Of a DNA stretch of 64,000 bases, positions 25,435 to 38,957 are shown piece after piece. Position numbers and translations under genes: made by a program. Positions within the stretch are counted from its first letter, which is position 1; each line of letters begins with the position of its first letter. The notes beneath the pieces were generated by a model that made no database searches, was not told the DNA's origin, and saw only the letters and a program-made list of their open reading frames with translations. Origin of the DNA: Osmia lignaria lignaria (Eukaryota; Arthropoda; Insecta; Hymenoptera; Megachilidae); contig NW_027478168.1 in the NCBI RefSeq assembly GCF_051020975.1, positions 5,766,001 to 5,830,000 of the forward strand, read 5' to 3'.

Positions 25435-28400
25435 CTCAATTCTCTACAAAAAAGGTCTCTTAACATTTTGCAATAGCTCGCTTCGTTTCCGAGATATTTG
25501 CAGATTTATCTCAAGGTAAGGGGCCTGACGGACATATTTCGAGATATTTCTTCTTCTTGTTGTTCTTCTTCTGCACAGCTAAGCTGGAAGTGGCATTTGC
25601 AGCTCGCAATAGTGCATAGCTATCTGAAAGAAAGGGGCCACGGTGTTTCTGTATCTCTATTATGTTGGTGCGGCTTCGGAACTTTTAAATATCTTGATAT
25701 ATCTCGAGAACTACGCATCTGATCAAAAAATATCATACAACATAAAAAGTAGGAAACTTAATTCGCTACAAAAAAGGTCTCTTAACATTTTGCCATAGCT
25801 CGCTTGGTTTCCGAGATATTTGCAGATTTATCTCAAGGGAAGGGGCCTGACGGACATATTTCGAGATATTTCTTCTTCTTGTTGTTCTTCTTCTGCACAG
25901 CTAAGCTGGAAGTGGCATTTGCAGCTCGCAATAGTGCAGAGTTACCTCAAAGAAAGGGGCCACGGTGTGTCTGTATCTCTATTATGTTGGTGCCGCTTCG
26001 GAACTTTTAAATATCTGGATATATCTCGAGAACTGCGCATCTGATCAAAAAATATCATAGAACATAAAAAGTAGGAAACTTAATTCTCTACAAAAAAGGT
26101 CTCTTAACATTTTGCCATAGCTCGCTTCGTTTCCGAGATATTTGCAGATTTATCTCAAGGGAAGGGGCCTGACGGACATATTTCGAGATATTTCTTCTTC
26201 TTGTTGTTCTTCTTCTGCACAGCTAAGCTGGAAGTGGCATTTGCGGCTCGCACTAGTGCAGAGTTATCTCAAAGAAAGGGCCCACGGAGTTTCTGTATCT
26301 CTATTATGTTGGTGCGGCTTCGGAACTTTTAAATATCTTGATATATCTCGAGAACTACGCATCTGATCAAAAAATATCGTAGAACATAAAAAGTAGGAAA
26401 CTTAATTCTCTACAAATAAGGTCTCTTATCATTTTGCCATAGCTCGCTTGGTTTCCGAGATATTTGCAGATTTATCTCAAGGGAAGGGGTCTGACGGACA
26501 TATTTCGAGATATTCCTTCTTCTTGTTGTTCTTCTTCTGCACAGCTAAGCTGGAAGTGGCATTTGCAGCTCGCAATAGTGCAGAGTTACCTCAAAGAAAG
26601 GGGCTACGGTGTGTCTGTATCTCTATTATGTTGGTGCGGCTTCGGAACTTTTAAATATCTTGATATATCTCGAGAACTACGCATCTGATCAGAAAATATC
26701 ATAGCAGATAAAAAGTAGGAAACTTAATTCTCTACAAAAAAGGTCTCTTAACATTTTGCCATAGCTCGCTTCGTTTCCGAGATATTTGCAGATTTATCTC
26801 AAGGTAAGGGGCCTGACGGACATATTTCGTGATATTTCTTCTTCTTGTTGTTCTTCTTCTGCACAGCTAAGCTGGAAGTGGCATTTGCAGCTCGCAATAG
26901 TGCAGAGTTATCTCAAAGAAAGGGGCCACGGTGTTTCTGTATCTCTATTATGTTGGTGCGGCTTCTTAACTTTTAAATATCTTGATATATCTCGAGAACT
27001 ACGCATCTGATCAAAAAATTTCATAGAACATAAAAAGTAGGAAACTCAATTCTCTACAAAAAAGGTCTCTTAACATTTTGCAATAGCTCGCTTCGTTTCC
27101 GAGATATTTGCAGATTTATCTCAAGGGAAGGGGCCTGACGGACATATTTGGAGATATTTCTTCTTCTTGTTGTTCTTCTTCTGCACAGCTAAGCTGGAAG
27201 TGGCATTTGCGGCTCGCACTAGTGCAGAGTTATCTCAAAGAAAGGGGCCACGGTGTTTCTGTATCTCTATTATGTTGGTGCGGCTTCGGAACTTTTAAAT
27301 ATCTCGATATATCTCGAAAACAACGCATCTGATCAAAAAATATCATAGAACATAAAAAGTAGGCAACTTAATTCTCTACAAAAAAGGTCTCTTATCATTT
27401 TGCCATAGCTCTCTTTGTTTCCGAGATATTTGCAGATTTATCTCAAGGGAAGGGGCCTGACGGACATATTTCGAGATATTTCTTCTTCTTGTTGTTCTTC
27501 TTCTGCACAGCTAAGCTGGAAGTGGCATTTGCAGCTCGCAATAGTGCAGAGTTATCTCAAAGAAAGGGGCCACGGTGTTTCTGTATCTCTATTATGTTGG
27601 TGCGGCTTCGGAACTTTTAAATATCTTGATATATCTCGAGAACTACGCATCTGATCAAAAAATACCATAGAACATAAAAAGTAGGAAACTTAATTCTCTA
27701 CACATAAGGTCTCTTAACATTTTGCCATAGCTCGCTTCGTTTCCGAGATATTTGCAGATTTATCTCAAGGGAAGGGGCCTAACGGACATATTTCCAGATA
27801 TTTCTTCTTCTTGTTGTTCCTCTTCTGCACAGCTAAGCTGGAAGTGGCATTTGCGGCTCGCACTAGTGCAGAGTTATCTCAAAGAATGGGGCCACGGTGT
27901 TTCTGTATCTCTATTATGTTGGTGCAGCTTCAGAACTTTTAAATATCTTGATGTATCTCGAGAACTACGCATCTGATCAAAAAATATCATGGAACATAAA
28001 AAGTAGAAAACTTAATTCTCTACAGAAAAGGTCTCTTAACATTTTGCCATAGCTCGCTTCGTTTCCGAGATATTTGCAGATTTATCTCAAGGGAAGGGGC
28101 CTGACGGACATATTTCGAGATATTTCTTCTTCTTGTTGTTCTTATTCTGCACAGCTAAACTGGACGTGGCATTTCCAGCTCGCAATAGTGCAGAGTTATC
28201 TCAAAGAGAGGGGCCACGGTGTTTCTGTATCTCTATTATGTTGGTGCGGCTTCGGAACTTTTAAATATCTTGATATATCTCGAGAACTACGCGTCTGATC
28301 AAAAAATATCATAGAACATAAAAAGTAGGAAACATAATTCTCTACAAAAAAGGTCTCTTAACATTTTGCCATAGCTCGCTTCGTTTCCGAGATATTTGCA

Positions 28401-31400
28401 GATTTATCTCAAGGGAAGGGGCCTGACGGACATATTTCGAGATATTTCTTCTTCTTGTTGTTCCTCTTCTGCACAGCTAAGCTGGAAGTGGCATTTGCAG
28501 CTCGCAATTGTGCAGAGTTATCTCAAAGAGAGGGGCCACGGTGTTTCTGTATCTCTATTATGTTGGTGCGGCTTCGGAACTTTTAAATATCTTGATATAT
28601 CTCGAGAACTACGCGTCTGATCAAAAAATATCATAGAACATAAAAAGTAGGAAACATAATTCTCTACAAAAAAGGTCTCTTAACATTTTGCCATAGCTCG
28701 CTTCGTTTCCGAGATATTTGCAGATTTATCTCAAGGGAAGGGGCCTGACGGACATATTTCGAGATATTTCTTCTTCTTGTTGTTCTTCTTCTGCACAGCT
28801 AAGCTGGAAGTGGCATTTGCAGCTCGCAATAGTGCATAGCTATCTGAAAGAAAGGGGCCACGGTGTTTCTGTATCTCTATTATGTTGGTGCGGCTTCGGA
28901 ACTTTTAAATATCTTGATATATCTCGAGAACTACGCATCTGATCAAAAAATATCATAGAACATAAAACGTAGGAAACTTAATTCTCTACAAAAAAGGTCT
29001 CTTAACATTTTGCCATAGCTCGCTTCGTTTCCGAGATATTTGCAGATTTATCTCAAGGGAAGGGGCCTAACGGACATATTTCGTGATATTTCTTCTTCTT
29101 GTTGTTCTTCTTCTGCACAGCTAAGCTGGAAGTGGCATTTGCAGCTCGCAATAGTGCAGAGTTATCTCAAAGAAAGGGGCCACGGTGTTTCTGTATCTCT
29201 ATTATGTTGGTGCGGCTTCTTAACTTTTAAATATCTTGATATATCTCGAGAACTACGCATCTGATCAAAAAATTTCATACAACATAAAAAGTAGGAAACT
29301 CAATTCTCTACAAAAAAGGTCTCTTAACATTTTGCCATAGCTCGCTTCGTTTCCGAGATATTTGCAGATTTATCTCAAGGGAAGGGGCCTGACGGACATA
29401 TTTCGAGATATTTCTTCTTCTTGTTGTTCTTCTTCTGCACAGCTAAGCTGGAAGTGGCATTTGCAGCTCGCAATAGTGCAGAGTTATCTCAAAGAAAGGG
29501 GCCACGGTGTTTCTGTATCTCTATTATGTTGGTGCGGCTTCGGAACTTTTAAATATCTTGATATATCTCGAGAACTACGTATCTGATCAAAAAATATCAT
29601 AGAACATAAAACGTAGGAAACTTAATTCTCTACAAAAAAGGTCTCTTAACATTTTGCCATAGCTCGCTTCGTTTCCGAGATATTTGCAGATTTATCTCAA
29701 GGGAACGGGCCTAACGGACATATTTCGAGATATTTCTTCTTCTTGTTGTTCTTCTTCTGCACAGCTAAACTGGAAGTGGCATTTCCAGGTCGCAATAGTG
29801 CAGAGTTATCTCAAAGAAAGGAGCCACGGTGTTTCTGTATCTCTATTATGTTGGTGCGGCTTCGGAACTTTTAAATATCTGGATATATCTCGAGAACTAC
29901 GCGTCTGATCAAAAAATATCATAGAAGATAAAAAGTAGGAAACTTAATTCTCTACGAAAAAGGTCTCTTAACATTTTGCCATAGCTCGCTTCGTTTCCGA
30001 GATATATGCAGATTTATCTCAAGGTAAGGGGCCTGACGGACATATTTCGAGATATTTCTTCTTCTTGTTGTTCTTCTTCTGCACAGCTAAGCTGGAAGTG
30101 GCATTTGCAGCTCGCAATAGTGCATAGCTATCTGAAAGAAAGGGGCCACGGTGTTTCTGTATCTCTATTATGTTGGTGCGGCTTCGGAACTTTTAAATAT
30201 CTTGATATATCTCGAGAGCTACGCATCTGTTCAAAAAATATCATAGAACATAAAAAGTAGGAAACTTAATTCCCTACAAAAAAGGTCTCTTAACATTTTG
30301 CCATAGCTCGCTTCGTTTCCGAGATATTTGCAGATTTATCTCAAGGGAAGGGGCCTAACGGACATATTTGGTGATATTTCTTCTTCTTGTTGTTCTTCTT
30401 CTGCACAGCTAAGCTGGAAGTGGCATTTGCAGCTCGCAATAGTGCAGAGTTATCTCAAAGAAAGGGGCCACGGTGTTTCTGTATCTCTATTATGTTGGTG
30501 CGGCTTCGGAACTTTTAAATATCTCTATATATCTCGAAAACTACGCTTCCGATCAAAAAATATCATAGAACATAAATTGTAGGAAACATAATTCTCTACA
30601 AAAAACGTCTCTTAACATTTTGCCATAGCTCGCTTCGTTTCCGAGATATTTGCAGATTCAGCTCAAAGGAACTGGCCTGACGGACATATTTCGAGATATT
30701 TCTTCTTCTTGTTGCTCTTCTTCTGCACAGCTAAGCTGGATGTGGCATTTGCAGCTCGCAATTGTGCAGAGTTATCTCAATGAGAGGGGCCACGGTGTTT
30801 CTGTATCTCTATTATGTTGGTGCGGCTTCGGAACTTTTAAATATCTTTATATATCTCGAGAACTACGTATCTGATCAGAAAATATCATAGCAGATAAAAA
30901 GTAGGAAACTTAATTCTCTACAAAAAAGGTCTCTTAACATTTTGCCATAGCTCGCTTCGTTTCCGAGATATTTACAGATTTATCTCAAGGGAAGGGGCCG
31001 AACGGACAAATTTCGTGATATTTCTTCTTCTTGTTGTTCTTCTTCTGCACAGCTAAGCTGGAAGTGGCATTTGCAGCTCGCAATAGTGCAGAGTTATCTC
31101 AAAGAAAGGGGCCACGGTGTTTCTGTATCTCTATTATGTTGGTGCGGCTTCTTAACTTTTAAATATCTTGATATATCTCGAGAACTACGCATCTGATCAA
31201 AAAATTTCATAGAACATAAACAGTAGGAAACTCAATTCTCTACAAAAAAGGTCTTTTAACATTTTGCAATAGCTCGCTTCGTTTCCGAGATATTTGCAGA
31301 TTTATCTCAAGGTAAGGGGCCTGACGGACATATTTCGAGATATTTCTTCTTCTTGTTGTTCTTCTTCTGCACAGCTAAGCTGGAAGTGGCATTTGCAGCT

Positions 31401-32518
31401 CGCAATAGTGCATAGCTATCTGAAAGAAAGGGGCCACGGTGTTTCTGTATCTCTATTATGTTGGTGCGGCTTCGGAACTTTTAAATATCTTGATATATCT
31501 CGAGAACTACGCATCTGATCAAAAAATATCATAGAACATAAAAAGTAGGAAACTTAATTCGCTACAAAAAAGGTCTCTTAACATTTTGCCATAGCTCGCT
31601 TCGTTTCCGAGATATTTGCAGATTTATCTCAAGGGAAGGGGCCTAACGGACATATTTCGTGATATTTCTTCTTCTTGTTGTTCTTCTTCTGCACAGCTAA
31701 GCTGGAAGTGGCATTTGCAGCTCGCAATAGTGCAGAGTTATCTCAAAGAAAGGGGCCACGGTGTTTCTGTATCTCTATTATGTTGGTGCGGCTTCTTAAC
31801 TTTTAAATATCTTGATATATCTCGAGAACTACGCGTCTGATCAAAAAATATCATAGAACATAAAAAGTAGGAAACTTAATTCTCTACAAGAAAGGTCTCT
31901 TAACATTTTGCCATAGCTCGCATCGTTTCCGAGATATTTGCAGATATATCTCAAGGGAAGGGGCCTGACGGACATATTTCGAGATATTTCTTCTTCTTGT
32001 TGTTCTTCTTCTGCACAGCTAAGCTGGAAGTGGCATTTGCGGCTCGCCCTAGTGCAGAGTTATCTCAAAGAAAGGGGCCACGGTGTTTCTGTATCTCTAT
32101 TATGTTGGTGCGGCTTCGGAACTTTTAAATATCTCGATATATCTCGAAAACTACGCTTCTGATCAAAAAATATCATAGAACATAAATTGTAGGAAACATA
32201 ATTCTCTACAAAAAACGTCTCTTAACATTTTGCCATAGCTCGCTTCGTTTCCGAGATATTTGCAGATTCAGCTCAAAGGAACTGGCCTGACGCACATATT
32301 TCGAGATATTTCTTCTTCTTGTTGTTCTTCCTCTGCACAGCTAAGCTGGAAGTGGCATTTGCAGCTCGCAATAGTGCAGAGTTATCTCAAAGAAAGGGGC
32401 CACGGTGTTTCTGTATCTCTATTATGTTGGTGCGGCTTCGGAACTTTTAAATATCTTGATATATCTCGAGAACTACGCGTCTGATCAAAAAATATCATAG
32501 AACATAAAAAGTAGGAGA
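25435..32518 (+). repeat. Domain D: 22 loosely ordered units, relatives of domain E
   Basis: No single HOR length fits this stretch, but many units are relatives of domain E units. The unit at 29,299 resembles E position 2, 29,621 resembles position 3 with the tail of position 4, 29,943 resembles position 5, 30,265 resembles position 6 and 30,587 resembles position 7. Units with gcttcttaac (26,723, 28,977, 30,909, 31,553) and with caaggtaagg and gtgcatagc recur at irregular spacing. It looks like an older, rearranged source from which the domain E HOR was amplified. Confidence 0.65.
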
Positions 32519-32839
32519 CTTAATTCTCTACAAAAAAGTCTGTTAACATTTTGCCATAGCTCGCTTCGTTTCCGAGATATTTGCAGATTTATCTCAAGGG
32601 AAGGGGCCTAACGGACATATTTCGAGATATTTCTTCTTCTTGTTGTTCTTCTTCTGCACAGCTAAACTGGAAGTGGCATTTCCAGCTCGCAATAGTGCAG
32701 AGTTATCTCAAAGAGAGTGGCCACGGTGTTTCTGTATCTCTATTATGTTGGTGCGGCTTCGGAACTTTTAAATATCTTGATATATCTCGAGAACTACGCG
32801 TCTGATCAAAAAATATCATAGAACATAAAAAGTAGGAAA
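32519..32839 (+). repeat. 321-bp unit with a 1-bp deletion
   Basis: The head reads caaaaaagtctgttaac where the consensus has caaaaaaggtctcttaac. One base is lost near 32,537-32,539 and a c-to-g change lies beside it. It is the only single-base net length change in the window and is not propagated to the other two HOR E copies, whose first unit has a different 5' end. Confidence 0.88.
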
Positions 32840-33805
32840 CATAATTCTCTACAAAAAAGGTCTCTTAACATTTTGCCATAGCTCGCTTCGTTTCCGAGAT
32901 ATTTGCAGATTTATCTCAAGGGAAGGGGCCTGACGGACATATTTCGAGATATTTCTTCTTCTTGTTGTTCTTCTTCTGCACAGCTAAGCTGGAAGTGGCA
33001 TTTGCAGCTCGCAATAGTGCAGAGTTATCTCAAAGAAAGGGGCCACGGTGTTTCTGTATCTCTATTATGTTGGTGCGGCTTCGGAACTTTTAAATATCTT
33101 GATATATCTCGAGAACTACGCATCTGATCAAAAAATATCATAGAACATAAAACGTAGGAAACTTAATTCTCTACAAAAAAGGTCTCTTAACATTTTGCCA
33201 TAGCTCGCTTCGTTTCCGAGATATTTGCAGATTTATCTCAAGGGAACGGGCCTAACGGACATATTTCGAGATATTTCTTCTTCTTGTTGTTCTTCTTCTG
33301 CACAGCTAAACTGGAAGTGGCATTTCCAGGTCGCAATAGTGCAGAGTTATCTCAAAGAAAGGAGCCACGGTGTTTCTGTATCTCCATTATGTTGGTGCGG
33401 CTTCGGAACTTTTAAATATCTTGATATATCTCGAGAACTACGCGTCTGATCAAAAAATATCATAGAACATAAAAAGTAGGAAACTTAATTCGCTACAAAA
33501 AAGGTCTCTTAACATTTTGCCATAGCTCGCTTCGTTTCCGAGATATTTGCAGATTTATCTCAAGGGAAGGGGCCTGACGGACATATTTCGAGATATTTCT
33601 TCTTCTTGTTGTTCCTCTTCTGCACAGCTAAGCTGGAAGTGGCATTTGCAGCTCGCAATTGTGCAGAGTTATCTCAAAGAGAGGGGCCACGGTGTTTCTG
33701 TATCTCTATTATGTTGGTGCGGCTTCGGAACTTTTAAATATCTTGTTATATCTCGAGAACTACGCATCCGATCAGAAAATATCATAGAAGATAAAAAGTA
33801 GGAAA

Positions 33806-35737
33806 CTTAATTCTCTACGAAAAAGGTCTCTTAACATTTTGCCATAGCTCGCTTCGTTTCCGAGATATTTGCAGATTTATCTCAAGGTAAGGGGCCTGAC
33901 GGACATATTTCGAGATATTTCTTCTTCTTGTTGTTCTTCTTCTGCACAGCTAAGCTGGAAGTGGCATTTGCAGCTCGCAATAGTGCATAGCTATCTGAAA
34001 GAAAGGGGCCACGGTGTTTCTGTATCTCTATTATGTTGGTGCGGCTTCGGAACTTTTAAATATCTTGATATATCTCGAGAGCTACGCATCTGTTCAAAAA
34101 ATATCATAGAACATAAAAAGTAGGAAACTTAATTCCCTACAAAAAAGGTCTCTTAACATTTTGCCATAGCTCGCTTCGTTTCCGAGATATTTGCAGATTT
34201 ATCTCAAGGGAAGGGGCCTAACGGACATATTTGGTGATATTTCTTCTTCTTGTTGTTCTTCTTCTGCACAGCTAAGCTGGAAGTGGCATTTGCAGCTCGC
34301 AATAGTGCAGAGTTATCTCAAAGAAAGGGGCCACGGTGTTTCTGTATCTCTATTATGTTGGTGCGGCTTCGGAACTTTTAAATATCTCTATATATCTCGA
34401 AAACTACGCTTCCGATCAAAAAATATCATAGAACATAAATTGTAGGAAACATAATTCTCTACAAAAAACGTCTCTTAACATTTTGCCATAGCTCGCTTCG
34501 TTTCCGAGATATTTGCAGATTCAGCTCAAAGGAACTGGCCTGACGGACATATTTCGAGATATTTCTTCTTCTTGTTGCTCTTCTTCTGCACAGCTAAGCT
34601 GGATGTGGCATTTGCAGCTCGCAATAGTGCAGAGTTATCTCAAAGAAAGGGGCCACGGTGTTTCTGTATCTCTATTATGTTGGTGCGGCTTCGGAACTTT
34701 TAAATATCTTGATATATCTCGAGAACTACGCGTCTGATCAAAAAATATCATAGAACATAAAAAGTAGGAAACTTAATTCGCTACAAAAAAGGTCTCTTAA
34801 CATTTTGCCATAGCTCGCTTCGTTTCCGAGATATTTGCAGATTTATCTCAAGGGAAGGGGCCTGACGGACATGTTTCGAGATATTTCTTCTTCTTGTTGT
34901 TCCTCTTCTGCACAGCTAAAGTGGAAGTGGCATTTGCAGCTCGCAATTGTGCAGAGTTATCTCAAAGAGAGGGGCCACGGTGTTTCTGTATCTCTATTAT
35001 GTTGGTGCGGCTTCGGAACTTTTAAATATCTTGATATATCTCGAGAACTACGCATCTGATCAGAAAATATCATAGAAGATAAAAAGTAGGAAACTTAATT
35101 CTCTACGAAAAAGGTCTCTTAACATTTTGCCATAGCTCGCTTCGTTTCCGAGATATTTGCAGATTTATCTCAAGGTAAGGGGCCTGACGGACATATTTCG
35201 AGATATTTCTTCTTCTTGTTGTTCTTCTTCTGCACAGCTAAGCTGGAAGTGGCATTTGCAGCTCGCAATAGTGCATAGCTATCTGAAAGAAAGGGGCCAC
35301 GGTGTTTCTGTATCTCTATTATGTTGGTGCGGCTTCGGAACTTTTAAATATCTTGATATATCTCGAGAGCTACGCATCTGTTCAAAAAATATCATAGAAC
35401 ATAAAAAGTAGGAAACTTAATTCCCTACAAAAAAGGTCTCTTAACATTTTGCCATAGCTCGCTTCGTTTCCGAGATATTTGCAGATTTATCTCAAGGGAA
35501 GGGGCCTAACGGACATATTTGGTGATATTTCTTCTTCTTGTTGTTCTTCTTCTGCACAGCTAAGCTGGAAGTGGCATTTGCAGCTCGCAATAGTGCAGAG
35601 TTATCTCAAAGAAAGGGGCCACGGTGTTTCTGTATCTCTATTATGTTGGTGCGGCTTCGGAACTTTTAAATATCTCTATATATCTCGAAAACTACGCTTC
35701 CGATCAAAAAATATCATAGAACATAAATTGTAGGAAA
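33806..35737 (+). repeat. Nested 4-unit (1,288 bp) periodicity inside HOR E
   Basis: Positions 5 and 6 (33,806 and 34,128) are repeated as positions 9 and 10 (35,094 and 35,416), with the same rare markers gagagctacg, tctgttc, tttggtgat and cttccgatc. After the last HOR copy the array continues with relatives of positions 7, 8 and 5 (41,856, 42,178 and 42,500). The 10-unit HOR therefore seems to have been built on an earlier 4-unit repeat. The same nesting is seen in all three HOR copies. Confidence 0.85.
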
Positions 35738-38700
35738 CATAATTCTCTACAAAAAACGTCTCTTAACATTTTGCCATAGCTCGCTTCGTTTCCGAGATAT
35801 TTGCAGATTTATCTCAAGGGAAGGGGCCTAACGGACATATTTCGAGATATTTCTTCTTCTTGTTGTTCTTCTTCTGCACAGCTAAACTGGAAGTGGCATT
35901 TCCAGCTCGCAATAGTGCAGAGTTATCTCAAAGAGAGTGGCCACGGTGTTTCTGTATCTCTATTATGTTGGTGCGGCTTCGGAACTTTTAAATATCTTGA
36001 TATATCTCGAGAACTACGCGTCTGATCAAAAAATATCATAGAACATAAAAAGTAGGAAACATAATTCTCTACAAAAAAGGTCTCTTAACATTTTGCCATA
36101 GCTCGCTTCGTTTCCGAGATATTTGCAGATTTATCTCAAGGGAAGGGGCCTGACGGACATATTTCGAGATATTTCTTCTTCTTGTTGTTCTTCTTCTGCA
36201 CAGCTAAGCTGGAAGTGGCATTTGCAGCTCGCAATAGTGCAGAGTTATCTCAAAGAAAGGGGCCACGGTGTTTCTGTATCTCTATTATGTTGGTGCGGCT
36301 TCGGAACTTTTAAATATCTTGATATATCTCGAGAACTACGCATCTGATCAAAAAATATCATAGAACATAAAACGTAGGAAACTTAATTCTCTACAAAAAA
36401 GGTCTCTTAACATTTTGCCATAGCTCGCTTCGTTTCCGAGATATTTGCAGATTTATCTCAAGGGAACGGGCCTAACGGACATATTTCGAGATATTTCTTC
36501 TTCTTGTTGTTCTTCTTCTGCACAGCTAAACTGGAAGTGGCATTTCCAGGTCGCAATAGTGCAGAGTTATCTCAAAGAAAGGAGCCACGGTGTTTCTGTA
36601 TCTCCATTATGTTGGTGCGGCTTCGGAACTTTTAAATATCTTGATATATCTCGAGAACTACGCGTCTGATCAAAAAATATCATAGAACATAAAAAGTAGG
36701 AAACTTAATTCGCTACAAAAAAGGTCTCTTAACATTTTGCCATAGCTCGCTTCGTTTCCGAGATATTTGCAGATTTATCTCAAGGGAAGGGGCCTGACGG
36801 ACATATTTCGAGATATTTCTTCTTCTTGTTGTTCCTCTTCTGCACAGCTAAGCTGGAAGTGGCATTTGCAGCTCGCAATTGTGCAGAGTTATCTCAAAGA
36901 GAGGGGCCACGGTGTTTCTGTATCTCTATTATGTTGGTGCGGCTTCGGAACTTTTAAATATCTTGTTATATCTCGAGAACTACGCATCCGATCAGAAAAT
37001 ATCATAGAAGATAAAAAGTAGGAAACTTAATTCTCTACGAAAAAGGTCTCTTAACATTTTGCCATAGCTCGCTTCGTTTCCGAGATATTTGCAGATTTAT
37101 CTCAAGGTAAGGGGCCTGACGGACATATTTCGAGATATTTCTTCTTCTTGTTGTTCTTCTTCTGCACAGCTAAGCTGGAAGTGGCATTTGCAGCTCGCAA
37201 TAGTGCATAGCTATCTGAAAGAAAGGGGCCACGGTGTTTCTGTATCTCTATTATGTTGGTGCGGCTTCGGAACTTTTAAATATCTTGATATATCTCGAGA
37301 GCTACGCATCTGTTCAAAAAATATCATAGAACATAAAAAGTAGGAAACTTAATTCCCTACAAAAAAGGTCTCTTAACATTTTGCCATAGCTCGCTTCGTT
37401 TCCGAGATATTTGCAGATTTATCTCAAGGGAAGGGGCCTAACGGACATATTTGGTGATATTTCTTCTTCTTGTTGTTCTTCTTCTGCACAGCTAAGCTGG
37501 AAGTGGCATTTGCAGCTCGCAATAGTGCAGAGTTATCTCAAAGAAAGGGGCCACGGTGTTTCTGTATCTCTATTATGTTGGTGCGGCTTCGGAACTTTTA
37601 AATATCTCTATATATCTCGAAAACTACGCTTCCGATCAAAAAATATCATAGAACATAAATTGTAGGAAACATAATTCTCTACAAAAAACGTCTCTTAACA
37701 TTTTGCCATAGCTCGCTTCGTTTCCGAGATATTTGCAGATTCAGCTCAAAGGAACTGGCCTGACGGACATATTTCGAGATATTTCTTCTTCTTGTTGCTC
37801 TTCTTCTGCACAGCTAAGCTGGATGTGGCATTTGCAGCTCGCAATAGTGCAGAGTTATCTCAAAGAAAGGGGCCACGGTGTTTCTGTATCTCTATTATGT
37901 TGGTGCGGCTTCGGAACTTTTAAATATCTTGATATATCTCGAGAACTACGCGTCTGATCAAAAAATATCATAGAACATAAAAAGTAGGAAACTTAATTCG
38001 CTACAAAAAAGGTCTCTTAACATTTTGCCATAGCTCGCTTCGTTTCCGAGATATTTGCAGATTTATCTCAAGGGAAGGGGCCTGACGGACATGTTTCGAG
38101 ATATTTCTTCTTCTTGTTGTTCCTCTTCTGCACAGCTAAAGTGGAAGTGGCATTTGCAGCTCGCAATTGTGCAGAGTTATCTCAAAGAGAGGGGCCACGG
38201 TGTTTCTGTATCTCTATTATGTTGGTGCGGCTTCGGAACTTTTAAATATCTTGATATATCTCGAGAACTACGCATCTGATCAGAAAATATCATAGAAGAT
38301 AAAAAGTAGGAAACTTAATTCTCTACGAAAAAGGTCTCTTAACATTTTGCCATAGCTCGCTTCGTTTCCGAGATATTTGCAGATTTATCTCAAGGTAAGG
38401 GGCCTGACGGACATATTTCGAGATATTTCTTCTTCTTGTTGTTCTTCTTCTGCACAGCTAAGCTGGAAGTGGCATTTGCAGCTCGCAATAGTGCATAGCT
38501 ATCTGAAAGAAAGGGGCCACGGTGTTTCTGTATCTCTATTATGTTGGTGCGGCTTCGGAACTTTTAAATATCTTGATATATCTCGAGAGCTACGCATCTG
38601 TTCAAAAAATATCATAGAACATAAAAAGTAGGAAACTTAATTCCCTACAAAAAAGGTCTCTTAACATTTTGCCATAGCTCGCTTCGTTTCCGAGATATTT

Positions 38701-38957
38701 GCAGATTTATCTCAAGGGAAGGGGCCTAACGGACATATTTGGTGATATTTCTTCTTCTTGTTGTTCTTCTTCTGCACAGCTAAGCTGGAAGTGGCATTTG
38801 CAGCTCGCAATAGTGCAGAGTTATCTCAAAGAAAGGGGCCACGGTGTTTCTGTATCTCTATTATGTTGGTGCGGCTTCGGAACTTTTAAATATCTCTATA
38901 TATCTCGAAAACTACGCTTCCGATCAAAAAATATCATAGAACATAAATTGTAGGAAA
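35738..38957 (+). repeat. Domain E 10-unit HOR, copy 2
   Basis: This block is exactly 3,220 bp (10 x 322) and carries all ten marker units in the same order as copy 1. I saw no base difference from copy 1 after the first roughly 25 bases. The first unit begins with cataattctctac and aaaaaacgtctc, the head of a position-7 unit, and then continues as position 1. That marks the junction created when the 10-unit block was tandemly duplicated. Confidence 0.93.

Larger units (their letters stand above)
32519..35737 (+). repeat. Domain E 10-unit HOR, copy 1
   Basis: There are ten units, each with its own markers. 1: gagagtggcc. 2: aaaacgtagg. 3: gggaacggg, ttccaggtcgc, aaggagcc, tctccattatg. 4: ttcctctt, cttgttat, catccgatcag. 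5: caaggtaagg, gtgcatagc, gagagctacg, tctgttc. 6: tttggtgat, ctctatatat, cttccgatc. 7: gattcagctc, ttgctcttc, ggatgtgg. 8: acatgtttcg, taaagtgg. 9 repeats 5, and 10 repeats 6. The first unit is 321 bp and has a different 5' end from copies 2 and 3. Confidence 0.92.
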
